Positions 1 to 11,388 of a DNA stretch of 64,000 nucleotides are shown here, in pieces. The stretch is from NCBI RefSeq assembly GCF_001653235.2, contig NC_035791.1, positions 1,984,001-2,048,000 on the forward strand. Direction: 5' to 3'. The DNA comes from Pochonia chlamydosporia 170 (taxonomy: Eukaryota; Ascomycota; Sordariomycetes; Hypocreales; Clavicipitaceae). Numbering within the stretch: the first letter of the stretch is position 1; each line of letters starts with the position of its first letter. The notes below the pieces were generated by a model that ran no database searches, was not told where the DNA came from, and saw only the letters and a list, made by a program, of their open reading frames with translations. The position numbers and the translations under genes are program-made.

Positions 1-628
1 GAAGACATGGAACTGGATTTCGATGACAAGGAAGAAGCCTCTGATGAGGATGACTTGGATGACCTGTCCGATCCGGAGGGCGAAGCCGATGAAGCTGAAG
101 AACAACCAGCAGGCAAGGATGACGCTGACGAAGATATGGAAGATGAGGCAGGACAGCAGTTGAAAGAAGAAGCTGGAGAAGGTGAAGAAAACATTAGTGA
201 AGACGAGATTGACGAAGAAGAAGTGCCTGCTGGGATGGATGAAGTGAAAGAGGAAGTAGAATCTGACGTGGAGGAGGAAGCGGACGGCGAACATAAGGAA
301 GAGCCGACTGAAGATGTGACGCAGCCTCCACAGGATAATGCTAACGCCGACACCGACAATGCCGCTCCTAGTGACGTCAAGAGCTCTGGGATGGATCAAA
401 ATCAACAGTCAATGGACGTTGACGACAAGTTCCAAGCCCAAGCGGCACAGCAAGAGCAAGGGGAAATGGGAGATGGAGCGGCTGATCAGGATACCAGTGC
501 AGGTAACCAAGGCGCTACATCGCGGTCAAACGAAACGGTGGACAAGAGTCAACAGGAGGATGACGCCGAAGAATCCACAAGAAGTGATCCGTTCCGAAAA
601 TTAGGCGACGCTCTTGAAAAGTGGCATC
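1..628. repeat. Exact second copy of the MDN1 acidic segment, left of the gap
   Basis: Bases 1-628 read the same as 5854-6481 as far as I can compare by eye, in the same orientation and reading frame. The copy stops exactly where a 10-N run begins. It encodes part of the Asp/Glu-rich region of midasin, which belongs after the linker, not before it. Because the copy sits upstream of the linker and ends at a scaffold gap, I read it as an assembly or scaffolding fault, not a real tandem duplication. Whether the copy extends to the left of the window cannot be seen. Confidence 0.9.
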
Positions 629-638
629 NNNNNNNNNN
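629..638. other. Assembly gap of 10 N
   Basis: Ten undetermined bases. Everything to the right reads as the midasin linker region. Everything to the left reads as midasin acidic region. The true distance and the missing N-terminal AAA ring of midasin are unknown. Confidence 0.99.
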
Positions 639-3600
639 CGATCAGGAGTTTGATGAAGCATACTTCCAAGCTCATCTCGGCCTGGGTACCAGAAAACTGC
701 AGGAATTTGTCAAAATCATGCCAGACGAAAGCGATAACGCTTTTGTATCACTGGTTCTTAGCCAATTGGACAGCGATTTCAATAGTGGCTTTCAGCTGTC
801 CACTGGATTGAGTATGGAAGTCTTATGGAACACTTTCAGATCCATCCCAATTGCCACAAAGGCTGTATTCGACCGATCAAATGAGCTCGATCAACTAGCC
901 ACCAGATTTGATGCCCTCCGATGGAAAGCATCCGCTTCCATTTCCGACTTGGTCACAGCTCAGCAAACTCTGGTCAAAGCTTACAAGATTGTCAGGGATG
1001 GCTCGATTCCAACTGAACAATTGGTGAACGATCTCACTGTGGCAATTGAGGATCTCGAAACTCGGATCGGACATGAATCGCAGGAGACAACGCCGTTCTT
1101 TGCGACTGACTTTGAGCATCTGCGACAATTGTCCATGCTTCGATCTTTGTCCAGTGGTTCACAGGCTCCAGAGCTGGACAACCAATTAGTCATTTTGTCA
1201 AACGTCCATACCAAGGCTCATATGACACTTGCTAGTGCTTCCAATACCGCGTTCAATCTCCAGTCCTTGTCATGCATGACGCACCAGAACATCTTCACTT
1301 GGGATGGCAAATTGACTACCTCACTCTGGGAGAAGCTTCATAGTCTGAAGAATGTCAACCTGAACTCCTTAGCTCTTCTGGAGACGGAACTCCCAGTCAT
1401 TGGACAACAGTTTGCCAGTTTAACCCCAGAAGTCTCGACCGATCCCCTTGATAAGCTCAATGAGTTGCTTTGGACACTGATTCTGGATGCTTTTGGTGCC
1501 CACAACTCGAAATTGAAGGAAACCCTAGTGGCTATGTACTCCTTGGCCGAAGCCAACATTAACTCAATATCTTCGCTTGCTCTGGGTGAGCTCAATGCTG
1601 GCGCCCTTTTTGATGGCCTGCTTCAAACAATCGACATGGTCCACCTGCAACAGGCTACGGCGGATCATTTCCTTCCCTCTATTGTGGGAATTGTTGCCTC
1701 AAGGGCCATGCCAGATCAAACTGCACACTTCTCAGCCCTTGCTTGGCTTCAGTTCAGTATTGGATTGGTCAAACTCTACGTTCCTGATCGAGTATTTGAC
1801 CCTCAGCTTCAACCCAAAGTGGAACTCCAGTTCTTTGAACATCTCGCAACGTCTTTGCAAGGAAAGCTGGCCGCTTTGAAGGCTTTCCAAACTGGCTTCA
1901 CAGGACAAGATACCAGTGCTAGGATTGATCTAATCCAGCTCCAACTGGATAGCCTTGGCCCACCACCCAAAGAAATCCAGCCTGTTTTCCGCCCTGAGAG
2001 ATCTGAACTCCATCAACTTCATGCTGAATTCTCAAACATCTTGAAAACAGTCACCGGCTCGGGGATGTCCAGTATCATGAAGGGTCTCAAGTCAGATTCC
2101 GATGATGGTGTCAAGAGTGGTCTACAATTAGTTCGTGAAAACATTTCTCGGTTGGTAGATCGTCTTTCCTCCCGGTTTGAGGCCTACCAGGACATGGGAC
2201 GGCCAACCATTAGTATACTTCGCTGTGTCTTGGTTGGCCTCTCACTTTGTGAAGCGTCGAAGGCTGCGATTTTAGAACCTGCCACCTTCCAACTTGCAGA
2301 AACCACACCTTTCTTCGGCTCGAGAACCCAAAATACTTCGCCCGGCCGCGGAGAGACAAAATCCTTTGAATTCCTAGGCTTGATGAACGCAACTGTGGCA
2401 GTCCATGGTCTTCAAAGCCTCTCCTCCGGGCATCGCGAGGCTGTATTCGAATGTTTCCACAGCTTTTATGACGATTGGAACAAGAAGTTGGATGCTGACA
2501 GAAAAGCGGAGGCAGCTCGAACTAGCTTGTATCGCTTCCGAGGCACGCTCGAGGATGAAGAGGAGTTTGACGCCATGGAGTTCAACGAGCTATTCCCAAC
2601 TTTTGACGATGACGATTCCTCTGTTCGAAAAGATATTAAGCCAGACCAAGTCCGTGACACATCATTAAAGGTCGCAGAGGCCCATCGCAAGATCTTCTTC
2701 GAGCGACAGAATCCCCTTGATGCGCTCCGAGAGTCTTGCATGGCGGCCGGTCAGCGCATCGTCAATGAGCTACATGATAATGCCAACATTGACCGCACCA
2801 TCAACTCGAAGATGTTGGCAAGCACGCTTCTTCTCTTGGGTGAGAAAACGGAAGAGCTACAAACATCAACTTCTACCAAAGGCTACAATTTCTACACCGA
2901 CGCCAACTTGGCAGAAGCACGACAGTTAGTTTCCGTGGCTCAGCGCATCAAAGCCCGATTCCGTGAACTGCAGCTAGTAGACGAGATTGGTCATATGCAA
3001 CCTTTGGCAGATGTGATTCAATCTTGTGACAAACTATTGGAACAAGTTCATGGAGAGCCATTGGCCAAACTCTTACCAAAGGTTGAACAGCTGCACGCCC
3101 ATGTGTACGAATGGCAGTTTGGTGGATGGGCCAGCAAGACTTACGCAGTGCTGTCTCTCCACAACTTGCTTACTGACACTGTCATTCGTTGGCGACGTCT
3201 TGAGCTTTCAACATGGGCAAACCTCTTCGATATGGAACAAAAGAAGTGTCAGGATGACGCTTACTCTTGGTGGTTTGTTGCGTATCAAGTCGTCGTCGCG
3301 GTGCCTCTCACCATGGTGGATTCGCGATCACAAATGCGAGACTATGCCAAGTCGCTGATTGAGAATCTAGAATTGTACTTCTCAAGTTCAATTGTTGGCC
3401 AGTTCAAAACTCGTGTAGCGCTGCTTCGCCAATTATTAAGCCATCTCAACATGTTGGCACAAGACTATCCTGCCTTGGATGTCATATGTGTGGCTGTTGA
3501 CAACTTTGTGCAGTACTACACGCGGTATGAGAAGACGGCCGATGAAGCTATTCAGAAAGGAAGAACGCCGATCGATAAGACAATGAAAGACGTGCTGCTC

Positions 3601-6600
3601 ATGGCAAGCTGGAAAGACACCAACATCAATGCTCTGCGGGAGAGCGCTCGCAAATCTCACCAAAAGCTCTTCAGACTCATTCGAAAGTTCCGAGCAGTTT
3701 TGGGTCAAGAAATGAGAATGTTCCTAGCACAGGGACTTCCGGATGAGAACGTCACCGGCGGAACAGCCAACGAATCGAAACCTATCCCATCGGAGTTGCC
3801 AGTTGTTCAGGTTGATCACTTGAATGCGGCGCTGCCTGGGTGGCTTCCCAATCATAGGAGGCTTGCCAATTTGTGGAAGACCATCTCGGTAATGAGGAGA
3901 ATCACATACAGCCCTGAAATGTCAAGCAATGTGTCAAGTTTGATTTTGGATTTCGTCATGGAGCTCAATGCTTCCATGGTTGAACTGCGCAAAGAGACGC
4001 CGTCAGTTCTCAATGACGAAAATAAGGATCAAATCAAGCATCTCAAGACAAGAAAGCGAAAGCTCTTCGCAGATACATTGCGGGATCTCCGAACTATGGG
4101 GTTACAGCACAATTTGTCACAGGATAAGTTGGCGGAGCAACATTCACTTGCTGTTATCCTATCGTCGCTCGCAACGGTGACGTCCTCCGAAAATGTTGTA
4201 GCAAAGCAAGCTGAGTACTACTTGTACAAAACACTGGATCTTGCACCAAAGGCCAGGGAAGCTGCTCGCGAACATTCCGAGGATCTCACCGGTGCCGAGG
4301 TAGCTAGAAGCATAGGATTCGTCGAAGGCTTGGTCAACTTCAACCTCGGCCAACGTCAGAGCCTCGGAGCTGTTACACAATCCCAAGAAAGTTTGCAAAG
4401 AGCAGTCAAGGAGTTCAAGAATCTCGGGGACACTTCAAAGAATGACCTATTGGTTCAGCAAACACGGGACTGCAACTGGGCACAATCGCTTCAGTGGCTC
4501 GGCCATGGAGTGGAATTTGCGGCTCGCCTTGTTGAAATTCATGGGAAGATTGGCAAGGTTGACAACATTCCTGTTGTCCAGGAATTACGGCAGTGGGCAG
4601 CCCGCATAGCAACAAGGTCTGTTGCCGCCAAAGATCTTGTGCAATTGCCCGCCGGAATCAGCTCAGTGTCCCGCGACAAGATGAGAGACGAGGTGTTGGC
4701 GGACTTGGAGGAGATTGAGCAGCAAGTCAGTCACTTATCTGAGGCTCGTGCAGACTTGGCATTCATCCTTTCCCATCTCAAGGCTTGGACCCGAATTGAA
4801 CCTACGAACATGGGGAAGATACTTCAAGACAAGAGACTTGATTCAATCGCCGATACTGTTTCTAGCCTGGCTGACACGGTACTGGTCGCTATCGAGAGTG
4901 CCAAAAAGAAGGGCGTCGCCGTTCCAAGAGATCAAGGTGAGCTAGGTTGGCTAACGAAACACAATGAATCATTCTTCGCCATGATAAGCCAGTTGCGAAT
5001 GGATAACGTGGAGAGGACTGTTCGTTCCTGCATTCGCACGATACAGCAGGTTCAACTGAACAACGTGCAAACGAGTGCCGCTGTCATGTGCATAGTCAAC
5101 CTCGCATCTCCTGTGCTTGACCAATTCCTGACCCTGTGTTCACGATCTATTGATCAGGGACTGGAGATGCACCATGCATCAGCACACATGGCGTACAATT
5201 TGACCAAGGCATTTATACAGATTGCTTCTCAAGGCTTCTGTACTCCTCAGGAAAAGTCGGAGGAATCATCAGGCAGTGATGGGCAGCTAGAGGCTGGCAC
5301 TGGCCTGGGTGATGGCGAGGGTGCGGACGACATTAGCAAAGACATCCAGCCTGATGAGGACCTTACGGAGCTAGCCCAAGAGGCCAATAAAGATAAGAAT
5401 GAAGAAATTCAGGATGAAAAGGACGCTGTGGACATGGCAGACGAAGAGTTGGAGGGGGAAATGGGTAGCGTTGCAGGGGAAGATGAGGATGATGAAGGCT
5501 CTCAGAAAGGTGATGAGGAAGAGGAAGAGGAGAAGGACATGGATGAAGAGGCGGGTGACGTTGACGATCTTGATCCTACGGCTGTTGATGAGAAGATGTG
5601 GGATGGGAATGATGATGAGAAGGCCGACAAGGACCAACAAGGAAACGAGGCCAAGGGTCAAACCCAGGAGGACGAGCAGATGGCAGCAGAAGAGGATACA
5701 AAGCAGAAAGATGCTGAGCAAGAGCCTGAAGCCAGTGAGGAGAAAGAACAGCAACAAGGGGAAGAGGAAGAAGCCGAGGAGGAAGGACAAGCTCAAGAAG
5801 AGTTGAACCGACAAGACCAAAATGTTCAAGAGAACGACGCACTTGAACTTCCCGAAGACATGGAACTGGATTTCGATGACAAGGAAGAAGCCTCTGATGA
5901 GGATGACTTGGATGACCTGTCCGATCCGGAGGGCGAAGCCGATGAAGCTGAAGAACAACCAGCAGGCAAGGATGACGCTGACGAAGATATGGAAGATGAG
6001 GCAGGACAGCAGTTGAAAGAAGAAGCTGGAGAAGGTGAAGAAAACATTAGTGAAGACGAGATTGACGAAGAAGAAGTGCCTGCTGGGATGGATGAAGTGA
6101 AAGAGGAAGTAGAATCTGACGTGGAGGAGGAAGCGGACGGCGAACATAAGGAAGAGCCGACTGAAGATGTGACGCAGCCTCCACAGGATAATGCTAACGC
6201 CGACACCGACAATGCCGCTCCTAGTGACGTCAAGAGCTCTGGGATGGATCAAAATCAACAGTCAATGGACGTTGACGACAAGTTCCAAGCCCAAGCGGCA
6301 CAGCAAGAGCAAGGGGAAATGGGAGATGGAGCGGCTGATCAGGATACCAGTGCAGGTAACCAAGGCGCTACATCGCGGTCAAACGAAACGGTGGACAAGA
6401 GTCAACAGGAGGATGACGCCGAAGAATCCACAAGAAGTGATCCGTTCCGAAAATTAGGCGACGCTCTTGAAAAGTGGCATCGACAGAATGCAGACATTAT
6501 GGATGCGAAACAGGAGGACACCACAAATCAAAAGGCAGAGGAGAGAAAAGATACGGAACAAGGTCGTCAGGAGTACCAGCATTTACAGAATGACGACACG

Positions 6601-7857
6601 GCAGCCGATACTCAAGCAATGGGAAAGGCTAACGAAGACGAAGTGAAACCCATTGACGAGTCCATGGCCATTGATGACGAAGACGACAAAGGCGATCCAA
6701 CTAGCCATAGAATGGAGGAAGATGCTGAAGACGAAGTCAAGGAGAGTGCTGACAAGATGGATCTCGGCGAATCTGGCGAGACGCGGGAAGCAGAAACCAA
6801 AGAACCAGAGGACGGTCGAACAGGTGTACAGACTCGTCAAGGCAACTACAACAGAGAAGATACGCCATCTGAACCAGATGCTGGAGTCCCCGACGAACCA
6901 GAGAAAGATGAGGGACCAATCGAAGAGACATCTGAGCAGCTTTCCACAACTCACATATCTGATGAGCCACGAGGTCTTCGCGACTACGGGGAGTGTCTTC
7001 AGCAGTGGAGCGAGTTCCAGACCAAGTCCCACGCCCTTTCACTGAATCTGACTTCCCAACTTCGCCTTATCCTGACACCGTCGCAATCCACCAAGCTCTC
7101 GGGATCTTTCCGGACCGGAAAGCGACTGAACATCAAACGCATCATTCCGTATATCGCATCCAGCTATAAGCGTGACAAGATTTGGATGCGGCGTGCCATC
7201 CCGACCAAACGAACGTATCAGATTCTGCTCTGCGTAGACGACAGCAAGAGCATGGGAGAATCATCATCTGGAAGCTTAGCAATGGAGTCACTCGTCATGG
7301 TATCCCGATCGCTCACCATGCTAGAAGCCGGCCAAGTCGGCGTAGTCGGTTTCGGCGCCGATGTCTTTACAGCTCACGAACTCACCGATCCATTCGCCTC
7401 GGACGCCGGAGCAAAGGTTCTACAAAGGTTCAACTTCTCCCAGGACCGCACTGATATCGCGCAGCTCATTCGTCAGACCATTGACAAGTTCCGCATGGCG
7501 AGACAGCAATCCGGCGGCAATTCGGATCTGTGGCAGTTGGCTCTAATTCTATCAGATGGACTGACGCCGTCTTCGGCACATGACTCAATCCGCAGATTAC
7601 TGCGTGAGGCTATGGAGGAGAGAATCATGATTGTCTTCATCATCATGGATGACACTGGCAAGAAGAAGGGCGATAGCGTGCTGGAGCTCAAGGAGGCCAA
7701 GTTTGTTAAGGGCGACGACGGGGAAAGCAGGGTGGTGATTGAGCGGTATTTGGATACCTTCCCGTTCCAGTACTACTTGATTGTACATAACTTGGAGGAG
7801 TTGCCTACTGCCCTGGCAGGTTTGTTGAGGACATGGTTTGCCGAGGTTACGTCTTGA
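639..7857 (+). CDS. MDN1: Midasin (Rea1/Mdn1), C-terminal part, 5' end missing at gap
   Basis: Midasin is the giant AAA ATPase of the nucleolus and nucleus that pulls assembly factors off pre-60S ribosomes. The part seen here is the long helical linker (about 640-5230), the Asp/Glu-rich stretch (about 5240-7000) and the C-terminal MIDAS domain. The metal-binding DxSxS motif (DDSKSM) is at about 7237-7254, and a later SDGLTPSS block fits the same von Willebrand A fold. The reading frame is open from the first full codon at 640 to the stop at 7855-7857, about 2,405 codons. The six AAA modules that should precede it are absent, so the gene is truncated by the gap and not by mutation. A frame can be read through the N run into bases 7-628, but that joins the acidic region to the linker in the wrong order and should not be annotated as protein. 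Confidence 0.95.
5854..6481. repeat. Native copy of the duplicated acidic segment
   Basis: This is the in-gene copy of bases 1-628. It lies in its expected place between the linker and the MIDAS domain and continues without interruption on both sides, which marks it as the authentic one. Confidence 0.9.
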
Positions 7858-8311
7858 TTTGGGCATGGTGGATGATAGACCTGCATTTCGAGGAGTTTCA
7901 CCTGTTTAGAATGATTTTGTTAGATTGCATTGCTGGGAGTTTGGCGCTAGTTATATGGTAGATATGGGACATTATGAAGCAATCTCGCATAATAAAAGTA
8001 TTTCTCTATTGCAATGCCATCTCCACCAGTCCTTTGCTGCTACTTAAGCTCCCTTTATTGCAGTTGTGCGTATTTTGCCCCATTCGTGTACATTTTGCTT
8101 TAGTTGCAAGGCAATGTGCGTCGCAGAAAGAACCTCGCCAAAGGAGAACTTTGTTGAGCGTGAGTGAAGAGGAACTAATGGGTCAGGGCAGCATACAAGG
8201 ACGTTTCAAAGATTCAGATTCATCCGCCATGCCTAGATATGAGCCGTACCACATTGAGAGTAAATTTTTCTTTCCAGTTCCCCTGCTTAGAGCAAGATAC
8301 TAAACCCTAGC
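7858..8311. other. Intergenic, convergent 3' ends
   Basis: Lies between the stop of midasin and the stop of the next gene on the minus strand. An AATAAA sits near 7990, a plausible polyadenylation signal for midasin. The 109-codon plus-strand ORF here has no recognisable protein features. Confidence 0.5.
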
Positions 8312-8942
8312 CTAAGCGTTCTTGTGCCCAAAAATACCATGAGTCGCAGCATCTCTCTCCTTCTGCGCAATATTCAACGCTTCAGCTCTAAGGATATCTT
8401 GCTGTACAAGAACGTCTAGAAACTGCATAGTCCATTCTTGGCACCGCCTAGTATTAACCTGCACGAGGTCAATTCCCTTCTCATGCTTACCCGAGCATCC
8501 AAAACCAAAAAGGAAAAATAGAGGGGAGGAAGAAAACGAACTTACACCATCAACAGGCTTACGGACATCTTGTCCCCTCGGAGGAGGCTCAACCGTCGCA
8601 GCAACACGCTCCATTGTGCTTCTCGACGTATTTTCCCTGATGGCACTATTTGTAGCGTCACACTCATATATATTGGACGTGTTGACAGACCCAAGTAGGA
8701 CCAGCTTTCTCCAGGTCCGGCTCCGTGCTGCACTCAAAGTTCCGTTTGAACTCGAGAGCATAGCCTGCCATTAATGGCTCTCCCACCACGTGGATGACAG
8801 TTCCTGTGCAGGACATCGAACGGTAGTCTTGGCTGATGGTGGTTCTTTCGCAGTCGACGTTTGGGATGAAGATGCCGAAATGAGCGTGCTGGGCCTTGGA
8901 CTGGCGGGAGAGGGCGAGATAGACGGAGCGTGTTGTTGCCAT
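8312..8942 (-). pseudogene. Small conserved fungal protein of unknown function, one-base frameshift
   Basis: The gene starts at 8942 with MATTRSVYLAL and reads through a HFGIFIP block to a GYALEFKRNF block. The continuation (KLVLLGSVNTSNI) lies in the next frame, and the switch falls at the AAA run 8706-8708. No GT-AG intron fits there, so one extra base, or two missing, is the simplest reading. Downstream, a good intron (8459-8545, GTAAGT donor, CAG acceptor) joins ...KPVDG to VNTRRCQEWTMQFLDVL, ending at 8312. The pattern (HFGIFIP, GYxLEFKRN, CQEWT) looks like a family of uncharacterised small fungal proteins I have seen before, but I know no function. The break is either a sequencing indel in a short homopolymer or a real recent inactivation. 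The intact splice sites and absence of other damage favour an indel or a very recent loss. Confidence 0.6.
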
Positions 8943-10024
8943 TGGGTTTAATGGTGAGTATGTCTACTGTCTTATCGATCAAGGGCTTTGCAGGTTTTAA
9001 TGGTTGTTATATGCGTACCCAACGGCGGTGAGTGCATCATTCATCTTGGTGGAAGTCACCGGTGTTGGGGGTGTAACCAACAGCCGCAAAAATTCTGTTG
9101 CAGAATCATCATTGTCCCTTTTGTGCATATGTTTTTCATCTGAAACATACCATGACGCATTTAATATAATGGAAAGACATATACACGCTTCTTCTAAGCG
9201 GGTTGTAGTCTGGTAATACTCGACTCACAACTTGGCACTCCAAGTTGGTTGCCATGACTTGCAGTAATTGCTCCCCTGCAAGTTTAAAACCCGTCAAATA
9301 GCATTCTATGCAGCTCATTATGGCAGTGAATCAATTCACTTGTATTGATACAGAGCGTAGCATTTTACGTGCAATACCGAAATTGAAGGGTACTTAAGTA
9401 AGAAATGCCCACATGCATCGCCGGTACAACTATGCTTTCTCTGAACAAAAGCAAATAGCTCCCAGGGCAGGAGCGACCACTTGCAACGAAAGAAGCAAGC
9501 AACCCAACATTGAACTACCTGAGTACTTAAGTATAGTTTCTCACATGGAAGGAAGGAACAAGTTGTGCCTCTCAGTGCTATGTAAAAGACAGCAACGTCA
9601 AGGTGACTCGCCGCCCGCCCTCACATATCCAAACCTCCATACAACCGTCGGACGCCGACGAAGCAACTCTAACTCCAACTCCAACTCCCCATTCCATCAC
9701 CACATCGACCAACGGCAAACATCAAAATAACTACCAAACAATCCCTGCTACACCCCTATAACATCAGCTCAGCCCTCCTCCCTTACCTCGAAAAGCAAAT
9801 TCCATCACCAAATCCGCAATCAAACCGCACCCCACCTCCCAGACAACCAATCGAAGCATCAACCAAACGTCACATCCCGATTCAAACACATACATATCAA
9901 CCCGCCTTACCCGCAGCGCCAGCACCAGCACCAGCACCAGCATCAAAACTTGCAAAAAGCACCGTCAACTGCGCACGCCAAACAAATACAAAAACCCTCA
10001 CAAACTCGCAATTCTAACCTGGGC
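8943..10024. other. Divergent intergenic region, pyrimidine-rich and repetitive near 9.66 and 9.92 kb
   Basis: Separates the minus-strand gene at 8942 from the isochorismatase gene. It has (AACTCC)n near 9665-9689 and (CAGCAC)n near 9915-9942. CA/CT-rich sequence immediately upstream of the plus-strand start is typical of fungal 5' leaders. I see no convincing ORF. Confidence 0.5.
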
Positions 10025-11064
10025 ATGAATTCACTTCGCTTGCGCACCAGCACCCTATCTCCAGCTCGCCTCGCCCCGTCATCATCTCGCCTCCACACTC
10101 TCACTCTAGCTCGTCCTCATCCTCGTCCTGATCCTCGGCACTTGGTTCTTGCCCCTCTTCGTCGAGCCGCTTCTACTTCTGCGACCGCCAACTTCGCCCC
10201 TCCGACATCGTCATCACCATTGTCTTCAAGAGGCTTCACTTTGCGCCAGACTCGCAACATGTCTGGTTCTACTCCCACTGAATTGCGGTTTAGTACGTTT
10301 CCATCCCGCCCGTCAATTGACTCCCTCTCAAATTCCTTTACACTCGACCACATCGTGCAATTGTCGCTAATCGTGTCGCAGAGAACCCCGCCATCTTGTT
10401 CGTCCCGACCAAACTACCAAACTCATCTTCGCCATACTAACACAATCAGGGTCTGCGACCTCCAAGAAAAGTTTCGCAATGCCATCTATGAATTCGACAG
10501 CATGTAAGATGTCACTGTTCCTCTTCTATTCTACCCATTACAATCACTAACAATCGCAGCGTAACAACAACCACCAAACTCCTCAAGTTCGCCAACGCCG
10601 TCAACATCCCCGTCCACGCGACAACCCAAACCGCCGCCAAACTCGGTCCCACCGTCCCCGCCCTCGCTTCCCTCCTCTCCTCCACGCCCCTCGACAAGAC
10701 CAAGTTCTCTATGCTTATCCCTCCCCTGGCTGCCGCTCTGCCACCTGGTTCGCGCGTCGCTCTCGTCGGCATCGAGTCCCATATCTGCATTACCCAGACA
10801 GCCTTGGATCTCCGCGACGCAGGACACTTCCCCTACGTTATTGCCGATGCTGTGAGCAGCTGCAACAGGACAGAGGTGATTATTGCCTTGGACAGATTGC
10901 GCGCCGAGCCGGGTGTTACCGTGACGTCGTCGGAGAGCTGGATGTACGAGTGTATGGGGGACGCTTCGAACCCAGCTTTCAAGACGCTCATTGGCGTGGT
11001 CAAGGGTGCTGTTTCCGACACCAAGAAGGTGCTCGAGTCATTGCCGCCGACGTCCAAGATTTGA
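10025..11064 (+). CDS. Isochorismatase-domain hydrolase (ISOC1/2-like), possibly mitochondrial
   Basis: Four exons: 10025-10292, 10382-10397, 10450-10503 and 10560-11064. The introns have CTAAT/CTAAC branch sites. Exon 2 is only 16 nt, and it is needed to restore FKNPAILVCDLQEKFR. The product is a cysteine-hydrolase fold protein: the Asp of CDLQEKF, and the Cys of the SHICITQTALDL block, are the catalytic positions of the family. The C-terminal half (DAGHFPYVIADAVSSC) is typical of ISOC2-type proteins, whose substrates are poorly known. The first ~78 residues are rich in Arg, Ser, Ala and Pro with almost no acids, like a mitochondrial presequence. A second in-frame ATG at 10259 (MSGSTPTELRF) would give a shorter cytosolic form. 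The start at 9950 is also in frame, but it adds only low-complexity sequence. Confidence 0.88.
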
Positions 11065-11388
11065 GGGACATAGAGGGACAAGAAAAGAGCAACCAACCAC
11101 ATAGATTATTTTCTTTGTTGTGTCGTGTATTTGCAAAAATACCACCCTTTCACACGGTTCCGGGAATATAATGCCATGCATCTTTTAGTTACAAAATTTC
11201 TGTTTATATTTAAGCTACACTACCTGCATGTCAAGGCAATGCCTGTACTTGTTGTTTCTGGCCCGATTCTGTTTCGTCTCGTTGTGAATGTGAATTACCT
11301 CCTCTACATGTCTCACCAACAGTCGATGGCATGTCATTGAATAAAACAATGGACAGACAAACTTGGAGCAAATTAATACACACAGCAA
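11065..11388. other. Convergent intergenic region
   Basis: Lies between two stop codons. It is AT-richer than its flanks and has an AATAAAAC near 11340, a possible polyadenylation signal for the plus-strand gene. Nothing else is seen. Confidence 0.5.

Noticed and set aside
5371..6258. 295-codon minus-strand ORF
   Set aside because: It is the antisense of the Glu/Asp-rich coding region of midasin, giving a Leu/Ile/Phe-rich pseudo-membrane protein by composition alone.
7..7857. One continuous 2,616-codon midasin frame through the N run
   Set aside because: The frame is open only because ten N happen to keep it. The domain order is wrong and the left part duplicates 5854-6481.
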